From: Colias croceus
Taxonomy: Eukaryota > Arthropoda > Insecta > Lepidoptera > Pieridae
Assembly (NCBI RefSeq): GCF_905220415.1
Contig: NC_059568.1
Span: 7,812,001 to 7,876,000 of the forward strand
DNA length: 64,000 nucleotides
Reading direction: 5' to 3'
The notes under the pieces are model-generated. The model saw nothing but the letters and a program-made list of their open reading frames with translations, was not told where the DNA came from and searched no databases. Below, piece after piece: positions 1 through 14,100 of the stretch (position 1 is the stretch's first letter; every line of letters starts with the position of its first letter). A program made the position numbers and the translations under genes.

Positions 1-50
1 TAACAGACAGACAGACAGAGTTACTTTCGCATTTATAATATTAGTATGGA
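1..50 (+). repeat. 3' tail of a dispersed lepidopteran repeat
   Basis: The window opens inside a repeat. A short run of CAGA units is followed by TTTATAATATTAGTATGGAT. The same ending, on either strand, closes repeats at about 25.25, 48.2 and 58.07 kb in this window. Only the last 50 bases are present. Confidence 0.55.
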
Positions 51-3000
51 TGTGCTGTAATGTTGTTGTGATTTCGTCAAGTATGGGGAACTTGCAAATA
101 TGTACGAATGTGGGCGTCATCGAACATTGCCCTCTCACAGTCTTCAACAAAATATCGTCATTAATCCTTGACTTTTGTCTATGATTATGTTGAGTATTCT
201 GGGCTTATGATTTGTGAATAATACAAGGTTCTTAATATTGTAAGGGGTTCCGGATTACGGATACGAAAAATGTCGGCTGATTAGTTATCCTAACAAATGA
301 TGAAGGTTTTTTGTGTCTATGATATTATAATGGTTTTAATAACAAAAGCTACCCCAAATGCTTGGTATTTACCTATATAATCTTAGTATATAATATATAT
401 TATTTGCCTTTAGAAATTGATGTCACAACAGTTATTGTTTTCAAGATCATGTTTTGTTTATCATATTAATTATATTCATATGTGCCACATAGATTATTAC
501 GTTTCAGTAAATAATTATGGAATAACAATCTCGTTGAACATATTCAAGGTTTTACCTGCGTGTTTATTTAAATTGATAATAGATATTTTACTGGGAAAGC
601 CTTTCATAATTGTTGGATTAAAAATCCAGCCTTCTATTAAAGTAAGGATTGAAATTGAGAAGTGTTAATGAGATTTTTGAATAATAAATTATACACTTCT
701 CAATTTCAATTATACGGATGAAATATTTCACGACAACGTCAATATAAGTCGCACAGAATATACCCCGTACTTATTCCAAGTGATTTCTGTGAAAATCGGG
801 TTTTATTTTACGTGCTAGTAGAACGTGGATGCGAGAGTGAGAGTGGGCACGTTGACCCAGTGCCCTTAACCGCTCCATTCTTAATTCACCTAACCTTTAC
901 CTATTTTCTTCGTGGAACATAACTAGTACTGTGTTCTTATTTTACGTATTGAGGAGAGAAGAGGCTTATCAATTAAATGATCATTTTATTTGATGTTTAA
1001 TAATTAGAATCTATATATTTGGAATCAAAATCGATTTTTAACTATCATGTGTCTGTAGCAGTATCTGTATTAAGCATCGGATTATTTGTTCGGAAATAAA
1101 ATCAATCTTTATATAGGTACCTATAGATAATATTATATCAATACGTCTGTATTAAGCAGTACCAGTATTAAGCATCGAATTATTGAAGTACGACACTCGA
1201 AACTATTTTATCGTTCGAACATATTGCAATATACAGCGTTGAACCGTAACAACTTGGTAAATACTATCCTCTCAGATCACGAGGGTTTCCACGTAGGAGC
1301 CAATCATCTTGATACCGAAACTTTTCGCTATTGCATCTTGATTGTCTGTGAAATTTTCAATATTTCAACGGTAGATCTAAATTCTGTTACACAATTAAAT
1401 AATTAATTTAACCTATTTAAATTTCCAAGTTTGTTTACCAAGGATCCGTTTGATCTATGCTGCTCATTAATTATTGGAGCTTTTTAATGAGGAGTTTTAC
1501 CTAGTGCCGATTGATTAAAATTTTCTATTGTTCTCACATTTTTTTCTTAAGTTAATGAGGAGATCTTTTTATTTTCGTAAGAACGTATGAATCATTAATT
1601 TGCGATAATTAATATTTAATGCAGTATGCACACCGTAAATAGTTATCTTAGTTATATTTGTAAATGGGAGGATAATTTGTAAACACTGCTCCAAAAAAGC
1701 TCCCTGAAAAATGATTGGAACGTTTTTCTTTAAAACATGAAAGGAATTAATTATTATAAAGCGGATTAAAGTCTGAAAACATGTTTGTTTCATACGTGGA
1801 CTGTAATAAAAACATATAGAACGCATTATCGGAAAGTTAAAAACCTTCTTTTTTGGATGCTGGTAACTGACGGGGTGCCGAGAAATAGCGAGAAATGGAC
1901 ACTACTTATCGATAACTACGCTCTTCCATGATTACATTAACAATGATATTATTTAACAAGAACTCCTTCTGTGGCATAGTGATACCAAAAATATTCGTGA
2001 TTTTTTTAAATATTTAAAAAATAACATTATCGTCTTTCGGTTACGAATTTTTGTTTTCAGTTTCATTTATTTGCGTCCTTTCTTTATAAATTGGAATGCT
2101 AGACGCTTATGCGTTTTGTTTTGTGTGCCACACCTGATATTTTATTATTTTATTTATTTGATGTTCACATCCATGAATATTTTTTCAGGATGCCCTTTCC
2201 GAAACAGTACTTTCATTAAGGTTAATATGCACGTGTAAATTTAATCCTGAATAAGGTACAGTAATTTCCCGATAATATTTGCTTGTCTCCTGTATACGTG
2301 TATATGTCTACCTTTGAACTATCCATAATATGTACTCACGTTAAGCTCACAGAGAACCGAGCTATATGCTTTGACATTATTATCACAGAATTTCAGCATT
2401 GATTTGTTAATAGTAGTAGTGACGTTTCACTGAATCGATAGCGCTTCAGATCATTTATGTGATCCGATTTGCTTTGGGTATAATCAGTTTTGACGTTGGG
2501 AATTAAATTTTTGTTTTACATTCAATAATTCCAAACCGCATACATACTAATTCATTACATAGGAGTTAATTAGTACATACTTTCTTTTAAAATGTTACAT
2601 TATAATATTTTAAGTTATAATCATGTTTTTAAAAGAAACAATAAAAATCAGATGTTTTGCGCGAAGTGACAGTAGTACCCACCTCAACGCTTCGCTTATG
2701 AGGCGTGCAATAGTTTTAATTGCCACGTACTTAACAATTGTGTTATCTTTATTAACTCGAAGAAGATCTAGGTATTTGGTACAATGGAATTGTCAAGTTC
2801 AAGATGAAGGACGAAGTTAATTAAAATTGAACCTTAGTTTTTACCACCTAAGGTAGAATTTAACCTTATCCATTCGAATCCACTAATATGTAATTTAATG
2901 TGTAGGTTGTGTTGATGTTTGATGCCACATAATTAATCATTATAACATTCTTGCTGGTTATAGGCATATAGTAACGCTTTTAAACTTTATTTTAAAATAT

Positions 3001-6000
3001 ACTAACCACTATTATTTTGTATGTGTGATTTTTTTTATTTAAAATCAAGTAAGTACTGTATTTAGTTATTTTGGCTGCATTGAATGAAAATGTTGAAGAA
3101 CTATTTTTACTTTTTACTTGTACAACCATAAACTGCGATCGAAATATATTATAATAATTTAATAATTGTACCTACTTATAAATTGCAGTAAATGTTCCGA
3201 TCCTTGAAACCTTACAAGCTTCTTAGAAATGCAAAAATCTGTTTATAACGTGCTCTCTTTGTAGTTAAGATGTTGTTATTTTCTGTAATATTAAAAGATT
3301 TCAGTTTCAGAAGATTAACACTACAGGGTTAAGGGATAAAAGTACTAAGGGAAAAAAAATCTAGTTAATTATAAATTTGCAAGAAGGATTTATTTCACAA
3401 TATTTGCAGAGGTAGCGTACATGTTTTGCGTTGCACAGTGAAGATACTCATTATAAGTTGCTTAATAGTCTCAAAATCAATACCTCGTCTTCTTTCATAA
3501 TCGTAAATGAAGCGTACTATTAATTTGGTAAGACTGAAATAGAGCTGTATCCGTGATGAATTAATCTATTAATCTAAATTCTAAATGGTCAGTAACCAAT
3601 CACGCGGCAAGCCAAAGGCGATCTGCTGAACTAAACACGCCGCGGCGTGCTGAACGCAATACCTTTGGAAACAACATTGTAAAGGATGCCCGAAATAGAA
3701 CCTGGGCTGATAGCTGCTACCTATATTAAGTTTTGCTAAGTATACGTTACAATTGCATCCCAAAGCATACGGCTAAAAGGCTTCGCTTTGTTTCAGTTTG
3801 TGTAACAAAGGGTCGGAATCATTGCATGTCCTAAATAAAAGGCTGGAACGCGCCTGCGATCCCAATACGCGGAATAAAATATCGAACACATTTTTATAAT
3901 CTTTCAACGAAACGCTTGTTATTGAGAAGGCATCTTAAACTGGTATAAGTATAACTTCGCGTTATTGGCATTTATTATTCTTATTAACTGAATTACTATC
4001 ATGATAATTGTTATGCAATTTTTATTATCAACAGTATAAAGTTATTTATATTTATAATGCTTATAAATTCTTCCGTGAAGTTTTTGAAGAGCCTAAATAT
4101 GTTTTCATATTTTTATAAATTATTTAAACTGCCTCTGCGCAGACTCATTAGTGAAGTATTAAAGAACCCAAAATTTATTTGGAGATTCACTCAAATTAAT
4201 TTTATGAATACTTATTTGTTAATTTCGTATGCGCATTAAACGAACAATGGGATATTAAAAATAGGTAATTAACACGAATTTAAGCTACGATAACATCTTC
4301 TACTTATCTATTGCTATACCTACGTATAGAGATGTTGTTTTCCAAATGTCTGTCGACCAAAGTCCGTGTGCAAATATTCAAGCTCAGTTTTAACTACGTG
4401 TGCCTATATTTTTTTTACACGACACAAAGATTTAAAAAATCATGACATTTTTAGATTTTGTACAATATTATGTTATTTGAGTAGCTAATTTTACTTGAAT
4501 GCATTTCTATTACGTTTACATGGCACCATACGAGAAGGCCGCTACGTAGTCTATTGAAATGAAAGCGACGAAATGCTAGACATTTATTTAAAGGCGTCAA
4601 GATGTCGCCAACTCTTTGCTGTTATATTAACTTTGTTTATTCATGGCCTAAATAAGTCAAAGGATATATTATGTAGACTGTAATGAATATTACACATTTT
4701 ATTTTAAGGATTATATAACAAAAATATTTTTATACAAGGAAATCAACTGCATTGATACTAGATGGGCATAGCATTTTGAAGAGAGATTTACATAATATTA
4801 TTTCCGTTCTATACGTAATAAATTTTTAAAATGTATAAAGTTTATGTAATTGAATAATGTTTATACAAAGCTTTGTAACGTAATAAAAACTATTGTCAGT
4901 TTCGACACGACCATTGTGTAATCGTCACTGCGAATGATCGTGAGCAAAATGAACATAATTGGCGATGGAATATTGTAGACTAATCTGATAATGTTTTGCT
5001 TGTTTCAATTATTTAGATTATCTAATCATATTCATGTAAAATGAACTTGAATTTATTCATGCAATGGATAGAATATAAATGTATGATAAAAATATACGAT
5101 TACCTTTTTTGGTTCATGTATAAAAATAAAAATGAAAGTTACGGCATTGAAATAATTTGTCTAGACTAAGAGTCGATTAAGCGTTATTCTCAGTTATTTA
5201 TGTAAAAAGGTAGAAATTGTTTCTCTTCCTTATTAGCGGAAGGCCACTTACGTCAATAAACAGACTGAATATTGAATGGTATTCACAAACCTTCATTTTC
5301 TAATAATAATTTCGTATAGATCGTTACGGGTAAACATTTTTTCAATGGACCCTATTGTTTCACTGCACTCAGCTGTGTACCCAATTCACAGCGGTGCAAA
5401 ATCTTGGGGTCACACTTGTCCAACATATGTTGCGGAAAGCGGCAACTAGTCGGCCTTCGCTCATTCGCCACGGTCGACAGGACGGGGCGCAATTTTTATA
5501 AGCCATGCACATAAATGTGGCTCGTATCACATTTGATTTAAAAGTGTTATAGGTATTATAAGCTATGACGGAAACGATGGGTTCAATACCGGTTTGGTGA
5601 ATTGATTAGTTATAATTATACTAGGTGTGTATGAATTTATGTTATAAGAATGGAAGTACCTACAAAGAAAAATAGTATGTCTCTCTGCGCTCGCGGCACT
5701 TTTTAGTGGTTAGGACTTAGGACGTGAAAGTCAGGAAGTGCCAGAGGCTATCTTCGGAACTCACAAAAAGCCTGTTTCAAATGGCTGACCATCTATCGAT
5801 CCGTAAAGTAATAGCGTTCTGAAAATGTATATACCTAACACTAATTTGTTTTATGATTAGATAATATGTTATACTTAAATCTAAAAATAAATATTCTGTG
5901 GTAGGTAACTTGGCTCGTGCGGTATTCAGAAAATAAAACTCAGTATAAAATTTTTCAACTCTATTAGATTCAATGTAAGAAAGTAGAATTTCAAGAAATA

Positions 6001-7045
6001 AAAGGTCTTTCTCGGCCTTATCCTGCGTCAATCTTAGTAAATTTACTCGGAACTCTGCTAAGAGCTTAGAGGGCAAACAACGCCCTTATAGAATTTAATT
6101 TATGTTATGGACGCATATTTATTATTTTCTTGATATGCGCATATTTCTTTCAAGTGTCATTTCTTGTTTGTTGAACTTTTTTTTATTTTCTTATTACTTA
6201 GGTCTGATACTGAAAATTTGAAAAATACATTATCTAGTATGCAATTATTTATATTTGCAAAGTATTTCGCTATCTATAGTAGTTTATCTAAATAAATGAA
6301 TTATGGAAAATAATATTATATAGGAACTTACATGTTTCATTTTACAATTAAATAATTACGTATGTATATTTTATATAATTTGCAAATGATTTATCGTAGG
6401 CGTTGTACCTAAATCTTACAGCTTTGGTTTGGTCGAATGAAGCGGTCAGGTAATAAATAATAAAAATACATATAGAAGGTTTTATAAATACATCTGTCTG
6501 TTTGTAGCTATATTATCGCCGTATACGATCTGCCGATTTTCGCGGCGATCGAGGAAAATCAATGTAGGTACGAAGACATTAATTATATCCTGAATTTTTT
6601 ACTTGTAAATCTTTTATTTTTTAAATGATAAACCTTTACGTGTACATGTAAAAGGAATAAATATTATAATAATAATAATTAATTTTGTGAAAGGTAGCTC
6701 AATATTCCAGGAACAATTAACGAGCAATAAATTATAGGTACCATGCATGTTATCGCAGACAAAGGTCCGTTTATAGGAAAAATAGTTATTTTAATACATA
6801 TTGTAAAATAATCATTTTTCAGTTGAAAGAATGTGTTGGCTTAATTAATAAAGGATATTGTTGGGAGACTAATTAAAATAATTATGCACTAATGCGTTTC
6901 TCGTCATAATTTAATTTTCTCCTTCAATACTTCCCCGTTTCCAGTTTCCAGCTTCGTCTGCATAGATGTATCTCAAACCACAATGCGAATGAATAATATG
7001 TTTCTATTTCTTCTCCTAGTGATCATTATTTCTTAAGACATTAAC

Positions 7046-7080
7046 AAGTTACAATATTTTCGTCAAAAATATTGTAACTT
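7046..7080. repeat. Small perfect hairpin
   Basis: A 15-bp stem (AAGTTACAATATTTT at 7046-7060, its exact reverse complement at 7066-7080) closes a 5-base loop CGTCA. It has no other context. It may be chance in AT-rich DNA or the relic of a tiny inverted-repeat element. Confidence 0.5.
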
Positions 7081-9415
7081 ATTATTAAAACGACCTTCGA
7101 AATTAACACACCTCGTCGTCAGTAGGTAACAAAATATTATATCATTCTTATGAATAATATTGAATTAGATGATACTAATTTTATTCCAATTATGCATAAT
7201 GCTAAATTATAATATTAAGCAACACTCGCTAACAATTATTACTTAAAAATGTAATACATTATGGCCGTCGTACCGTAACTGTTTAGTATTCTCGGCATAA
7301 CGGTGCGGCTCTATTTTGCGATGTTAACACCTGTACGGTCCAATAGAGGCGAAGAGAAAATGCTAACCTTGATTGTAAGAGCCACGAAAAGTTAGCCGGA
7401 CATCGAGGTCGTTCTCGACTCTTGTGTACACGATGTAACCTACTTCTTAATTGTTGTCGTTTTTATTATACCGCCGCAAGTGTTGATTAAAGTTTGTTAC
7501 GAGATATACAGACACTCTCTTATATCATTTATAATAGACCTCAATGTGGGCTGAGACACAAAAATGTTTATACAAATAAGCTGACCGTGTGAATTTTTTA
7601 AAGTTTATTATCAAAGGAAGTTAGATAACCGCCATTTTAAGCATTCAAAAATTGAGCAATTGTTGAATGCAACACGAAATAATGAGATATACTTTTATAT
7701 GTTTTGGCCGATATAAAATTTTAATTTGTATGAAAACGTTATGTATAGTGAATAGCATGAATCACACAACTAATTATCCGCCATTACCTAATAACATAAC
7801 ATTTAGCTACAAGCTTGTGAACGCTAAATGTTAGTTATTTACCAAACCTGTGGTTTGCTGCGCCGCGGCCGAGCCATGATACGGATGTATTACGGATAAA
7901 TTGAATATCCTCGATGGACGTTTTGAATTTTGTTTGTGGGGCATAAACGGACCTCAAAGACACTTAATGTGGTTGAGATACATCCGGAGATTTCTTCTCA
8001 TGTGCACCTGTTGAATTTACCCTTTCAACGTAACTTCGCATACATCCCGGAGTCGACCTAAATTTGATAAATTATCATCTTTCTCTCATTTCTCAATTCT
8101 CTTTTTGAGCACATAAAATATTAAAACTCTACATAATTCAAAAAAAAATAGTTTTGTATGTAATATTAATAGTTATAAAAGTTATCGTCTCAGAAACAAC
8201 CTTTTGACTTGATTCATGCGATTGTTAATAAAAGGAAATGTCAGACGGAGTTCAAGCTCTATTGAATTTGGCGAAGCTTTGGTTGTAACGGCTGTAACAA
8301 GGCTGTAACATAGAGAGAACAATTACGTTATGTTCCGATCGATATTGTATTACAATAATTGGATATTAATTTCGTTCACTAGACATGCTATGCAACTGTC
8401 ATTTAACTGACGTACGTACAAATATGGGTAAATTGATATGGCGGAAGGATTATATTAGTTATCGACAAGTTATCGAAGGTGCTCACTGCTTAGGTTACAT
8501 TCACTGTCGATAATGTCATTAACTGATGGACTTCAATACTAATTCGGAAATGCTTTTATATTATTTTGTACAAGCACGCTAGTTGTAAGTATTATAAGTA
8601 GAATGGAAAAGAGGTAGCTTATTATGGAATCATCACCATGGTATGTAGAATAAAAGTGATTCAGTGAACTCTGAGCTTATGGAGCAAACTGGAATAAACT
8701 CATGGGGTATAATCAACCTAGCTGAGATAATAATCATGTTAAAACTAATAAGGATACGTAGTTCCTTCATACTATTTTGATACATCATACTTCATACTTT
8801 TTTTATTTTTAAAGAAATATGAAAAAAAATATTCCGAAGTAAATAGGTACTAAACTTTTAAATTTATCAGATCATAATACCTTATAATAATATTGCTTGA
8901 ATATTATTTTTAATTCCATGACGTAAAGCAAATCTTATTCTTAAGGTCGTTAACTGACATTTAGTTAATTTAATCTCTGTATACATTGGTATTTAACAAG
9001 AGTATTTAATCAAACTATTCTGGCTTATATTGCATACACATTTTATTATAAACAGAGTGCAATATTGAATATTAGTTAATAACTTTTATACTTACTTGTT
9101 CTTAATCGCTACTTATTGATTTGGGTAATTATAAAACATTTTCTTTATTATTAGACTGGATTGGTCACGATCTATTTGGTAGCTTATTACCCATACCATA
9201 TTTAATGAAAAATATAGGAACAAGCAAAGTTCCGATTATAAATATACCTAAGTAGGTAATAAATGTTAATGTATAAATTAGCATTTAACGAGTTATGTAA
9301 ACTGCATAATGTGAGTAGCCACAAATGAGTTCTTAACAAATAGACATATTTGTGGGTTTTGTTGTTTGTATGTCAAATTGCAGCGTTGGACTTGACAAAC
9401 TGGTTCAGGTGGTGA

Positions 9416-9423
9416 TGACGTCA
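9416..9423. promoter_or_regulatory. CRE-like palindrome TGACGTCA
   Basis: An exact TGACGTCA octamer, the consensus for CREB/ATF-type bZIP factors, lies in a locally GC-richer patch (9.38-9.50 kb). No gene start is visible next to it, so any regulatory role is inference. Confidence 0.25.
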
Positions 9424-12400
9424 CGATGTAGGTTGGCAGTCTGACCGCTACCGAAGCACGCGACATGCCAGTACATTAGCGAAACTACCTATACATATCT
9501 ATCATAGCTTTCATGGTTTGATTTTCACACTTTTATGCAACACTAAGCCCGTTCAGTGGACACCCTTTCCCTTTCAGTCTACACGAATTTGTTATCGGAT
9601 TGGGGTTTCTGCAAATCCATTTCAATGGATTCGAAGAGCTCCAATAACGGCTATTTAGTTCGAGAATAGATTTATAAAAATGGATGAGCGAAACAACGAA
9701 TAGGTTTTCAGCATCCAATACTAGAGGTATTTGATTGATAATTTAGATAACATGCTAACTAATAAAGTATATTAGCATAATGTTAATTGTAACCACAATT
9801 AATACTTGAAATGTAATTTACTAAATAAACACAGTTATCCGTAGTGAAACTCAGTGTATTGATTTGAGCTGCGGATTTATTTAGTGTGTATGTTCTATGT
9901 AACAAATGTTTAATAAGTTAGCCGTTAGGATACCTAAGAATTACTAAAAAGTATTGGCAGCTCATCGCCACTACTTTTACGAACAACCCGTATTTTGCGA
10001 GACCTTTAGAGCTAGAGCTTTTATCATCTCATTTGAATAAAATTTAAATACCTATTCGTTTACTATAGATTATAGAATATAGATAAACTGACATTTTAAT
10101 TTTTTAAGTTTTGTGTATGTTATTTACCTAACTGCATAGATTTCAGTTATATATTTTTTCCACATAATTTGATTTAAGAGGAAAATAAAAGCGATCCATC
10201 TAATCATCAGCTATAATGCAATTCCTTTACATATTGTCATGGCAATAAGCGGTCATCGCGCACTTTCTCCTGCCCCTTGTAGGTAATGACGACAACATAA
10301 ATGTGACTCATTACAAGACACATCCGTGACTATATTTGATAACAGGTTTTATGAACAAACTTCTTTTTATTCAGCCTTCGTGTGATATGTTTCTATAAAG
10401 TCTTAAAGTAATTATGAAATAATAAGTCGATCACGCGTCGTATTTAAGAATTAGTAGCGAAAGCTCCGGGATGATAAACAGGGTTATCGCTGTTATAATG
10501 AGATATTTTGTTATTTTATTGTAGCTCAGGTCCAATAAGGTATTAAAATATTATTCTGAGAAGTAATTGTAATATCTGCTATAATTATACTTTCTAACAT
10601 TATTAAACGTTCACGATTGCATATAGCGTGCAACTATTTACGATATATTATTAATTAATTAAACTTTGTTATTGGCTCCAAGTGTACAAGATAACAGTTC
10701 AAAAATGCTGTATTGTGTATTGAGTTTTATGAATACCAAATTTAGCTACGGTAATTATTTTCTCGTATCCCAACGGTTGCTTAATTGGACACAAAAGTAC
10801 CTACGGTATTCAATTGAAGTTTCTAAAAATTGCTTGATACACTATGAACTATGAAGTAATTTGCCTTCACCGTACACGGCGAATGAACGTAGTGATCGAT
10901 GTAAAATAACTATGGACAATTATTATTCATGCTAGACTGTCGAAACATGGCTACAGGTCTCAAATATCACGGACCACTTTGCAAACTACGGTTTAGGAAT
11001 AGAGAAATTTTGATTTACTTATTCTATCTAGGATGTGGAGATTTTGCATCGCTTTAGATTTCACATATTAAACTTAATTATGTTAATATTATTTATCGAG
11101 GATAATTTTCTTCTCTAATCGACTATTCCATTGATCGGGTCTACAGTAATCTGTGTATCGTGCCCATTCCAAGACGATGTCGTTCAGTAGCACACACCGA
11201 CCGGTTCTAGCTCGCAAACTACGGTAAGATATATATGAATATATATCGATGAGTGAAAGCGACGCCGCGCCGGCACAAACAATACGCATACTTCATATTG
11301 ATATCGATTAATCTGTAATGAAAGTGAACTTACTAATGCGTATGCATTTATGTACATAATTTAATAAGGTAACGAGCGAGCGGAGGTAAAACTTTGTTGA
11401 CACGTTAGGTACTTTGATATGCTTTGATGTAGAAAAAAAGCAATGTCAACTGCAACGTGACGGACTCGCTCTGAGGGATTTTTTTTTTGTAATTTTTTGT
11501 TATTTTGTGTGATATTGACATAAATGTTATTAAAGTTACTGTAGCAGTGGAGTTCACTGAACACTGCTTTGATTAACGATTACTTATAAAAGTTTTCTTA
11601 ATTTAAAATATTGTATGGATATGGGACATAGAACCGTATGAAAACATAATTAATTTTCATTAATATTATTATTTCCTCCAGTCCCAGCTCCTAGGTATAG
11701 AAACTGCAAGCTTTGAAAGACCGTTTGTAATTAATAAATACATAAGTAGATTAATGTTTAATTAAGAGAATGCGTCAGGAACGTACACATATAAATTACA
11801 TTGGCAAAGCAGTGTTTCGAATGCGTTTGATATTTTCAATTTCAATTAAATATTATGCATGTGTTAACCAAAGTAGTACACACTTTAACATACCTGGCTC
11901 ATTAACGAAGAAAATCGTTGAAAGTTACTCTTTATATACCAATGGGGCGGGAGCTTAAACGATATATAAAAAACCTTGCGCCAATAGAAATAGTTCCTAC
12001 TTGGAATGTTTCATAAAATATGGATAGAGAGAACTCAAGCTTGTGAACTTTTAAGGCTTTTGGTATCGATTCCACAGCTTTTAACTTCGTTTGTGCCAGC
12101 CGCATCAAAGAGATTTTTGATCGGCCGCTGTTGAAACAATGGAGAGAGGTGGCATTGGCTTCCACACGCTCCGAATATTATTTTAACATGAAAAATCCGT
12201 ATTGGGATACTTTTTGAGCTTTATTGTCGGTTAGATCAATAATTTTGAATGTAAACTTTGGCTATTGTAATGTTTATGCTCTAAGAAGTACAGGGTTTTA
12301 CTTGATATAAACATCATCAATCTATGATTTCCAATCGACACTGGTGGTCGATTATTCGACTTTGAGGCCCTTAATCTAAAGCCATATGTTGCCACATTAT

Positions 12401-13684
12401 AAATAGCAAATTTAATGAAAATAAGTATCGCAAATGGCTATAGAGTGAAACAGGTTTTATTTTTTTTTGTCTTTTTGGATTAAACATGTTAAAGTACCAA
12501 AATATCACATGAATACCAATATTGTATGCACTGCCTAGTGAAGTTTGAAATAAGGGTAGTAAAGGGATTTATCGTAATTTGTACTGCACATTCCTTAATT
12601 TATATTTGTGGCGCGATCTCGACGATACAAACTTGTAAAATATAATTTATCAACTTATCAATATAAGTAACTGTAACGCTTTCACTTATTATCTTCAACA
12701 ACCATTTTAAAATATAGTTTATTGGGGCAAATATCTTTATGCATTTTATCGATTTCAGATTTGATTATTTTCGTCAAGATTGTCTTGCAAAAGACGTTCG
12801 TTCAAAAGTTTTTATGTGAGTAGTGGCCTTACAGATTGCGTGTGGCGTTTCTGATTTGTTCTATAATTGTTGTCTTTATTATTCGCATTCATATCGCTAA
12901 TGTTATGAATGACCACGCAACGGAATATTCGAGTCCATTTCAATGTTGCATTCACTCTGTGTAGATATGCAACGTCTACGCAATGTAGCGTTTTGGGAAG
13001 TTTTTAGTTTACTAAAGACTAGGTAGTTAGGTATACAATATATTGCACAAGAATATATGACAATATTATTTTCAATTTTTCGCTTGAGACACACCTAATT
13101 ATAGGTACAACGACTAATTATTATCAAAGATAGAGCTTCCTCTTTATGAAATATTTAATAAAGGTGTATCTACATACAAAGCTCTACAAAATTAAAAAGT
13201 GCTTTTTACATTATTTTTGTGCAGCGTTTAATATTACTTTATAATTTCACTATGAAGTGAAAATATATTTTGTAAAATTTTCATCACGTAGGTAGCTGTA
13301 ACTACTAACTAGGTAGTTAGATAAATGAAAAACGTGTGTTTAATAAATATCTATTTTAAACGAGCAATAACTACTTAATAATATAACGGTGTATTATTTA
13401 AATTCAAATTGAGTAACATTTTAATGAAATGAATCCACCCATATCCTGAATAACTAATGTAAATACAAAATAGGTACTTAATCAAAATGAATATTTTATT
13501 TGGTTTCATTTAAAAATCCATTTAACGTTTTTAATTGAGTATGTATTTTATTGTCAAAGCAAAACTTATAGAGCGATATTGTTTTGTAAAGCTCGAGTGA
13601 GTCCGAGTTGGGGTTGTTACGTGTATCGCGATCGTGGTTTTCGCACAATAGAGGAAGGAGTTGCTCGATCATTGTTCAACTCAC

Positions 13685-13745
13685 CTTGGGCTTGAGTCGG
13701 CACGAAGGCAGCGCTCCAAATAACAAGGCATAAACAGAGATACAT
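13685..13745 (-). CDS. Candidate first coding exon with signal peptide
   Basis: On the minus strand an ATG at 13745 opens 20 codons reading MYLCLCLVIWSAAFVPTQAQ, a good secretory signal peptide with a hydrophobic core and small residues before a likely cleavage point. The exon then stops at a strong donor, G|GTGAGT at 13684, in phase 1. A phase-1 intron just after a signal peptide is common in genes for secreted and Ig-type surface proteins. A second in-frame ATG at 13769 would add eight residues. Just upstream on this strand lies a CpG-rich block (13850-14100) that could be the promoter and 5' UTR. No second exon was found in the 13.6 kb downstream, so the product is unknown. Confidence 0.35.
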
Positions 13746-13849
13746 ATTGCAATTGTCTCCTTCGAACATAATAAAATATATTTTGTAAACTGTCACTGTA
13801 GCATGGTACAAACAAGGAACACAGACACGTGCACACACATCCAAATGTA

Positions 13850-14100
13850 CGGTGAAGTTTTTAAAGTTCCGTGCGAAAGTAAAAGTTTCCCATTAGACGT
13901 TTCGAAGGGAAGGCTGCGCGCGAATTCCGGCTCGTTGGTCGTGTGAAGCATGCGCTCGCGGCGGTGGAGGCGGACTGGCACGCTCGCCGCGCCTGGCTCG
14001 CCCCCACCAGGCGGACACCTTTCACCGTTATAATTCGTAACCCGAAAGACTGTTGAGCAAGGCTATAATATGACGATTGACATTCAACAAAAACGGCACG
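13850..14100 (-). promoter_or_regulatory. GC/CpG-rich block, possible promoter
   Basis: This is one of the few GC-rich blocks in an AT-rich region, with many CG dinucleotides (for example GCGCTCGCGGCGG near 13950). It lies directly upstream, on the minus strand, of the candidate signal-peptide exon. An open frame crosses it on the minus strand but resembles no known protein and is best read as 5' UTR. Confidence 0.3.

Larger units (their letters stand above)
51..13684. other. Gene-poor AT-rich stretch, possibly a long intron
   Basis: About 13.6 kb with no reading frame over 100 codons, no recognised protein domain and no clear transposon ends. Short GC-richer patches occur near 3.60-3.85, 5.34-5.50, 7.26-7.44, 9.38-9.50 and 11.10-11.28 kb and could be regulatory, but nothing identifies them. 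If the minus-strand signal-peptide exon at 13685-13745 is real, this stretch would be its first intron, because no following exon could be found before the window edge. Confidence 0.4.

Noticed and set aside
5777..6076. 99-codon minus-strand frame with a plausible-looking leucine-rich sequence
   Set aside because: No family recognised, no convincing donor, no start context, and frames of this size are expected by chance in the window.
9533..9718. 61-codon minus-strand frame rich in N, P and C
   Set aside because: Short, no signal peptide, no family resemblance; not distinguishable from chance.
11932..12165. 77-codon minus-strand frame in a GC-richer patch
   Set aside because: No domain, no splice support; probably an old repeat fragment.
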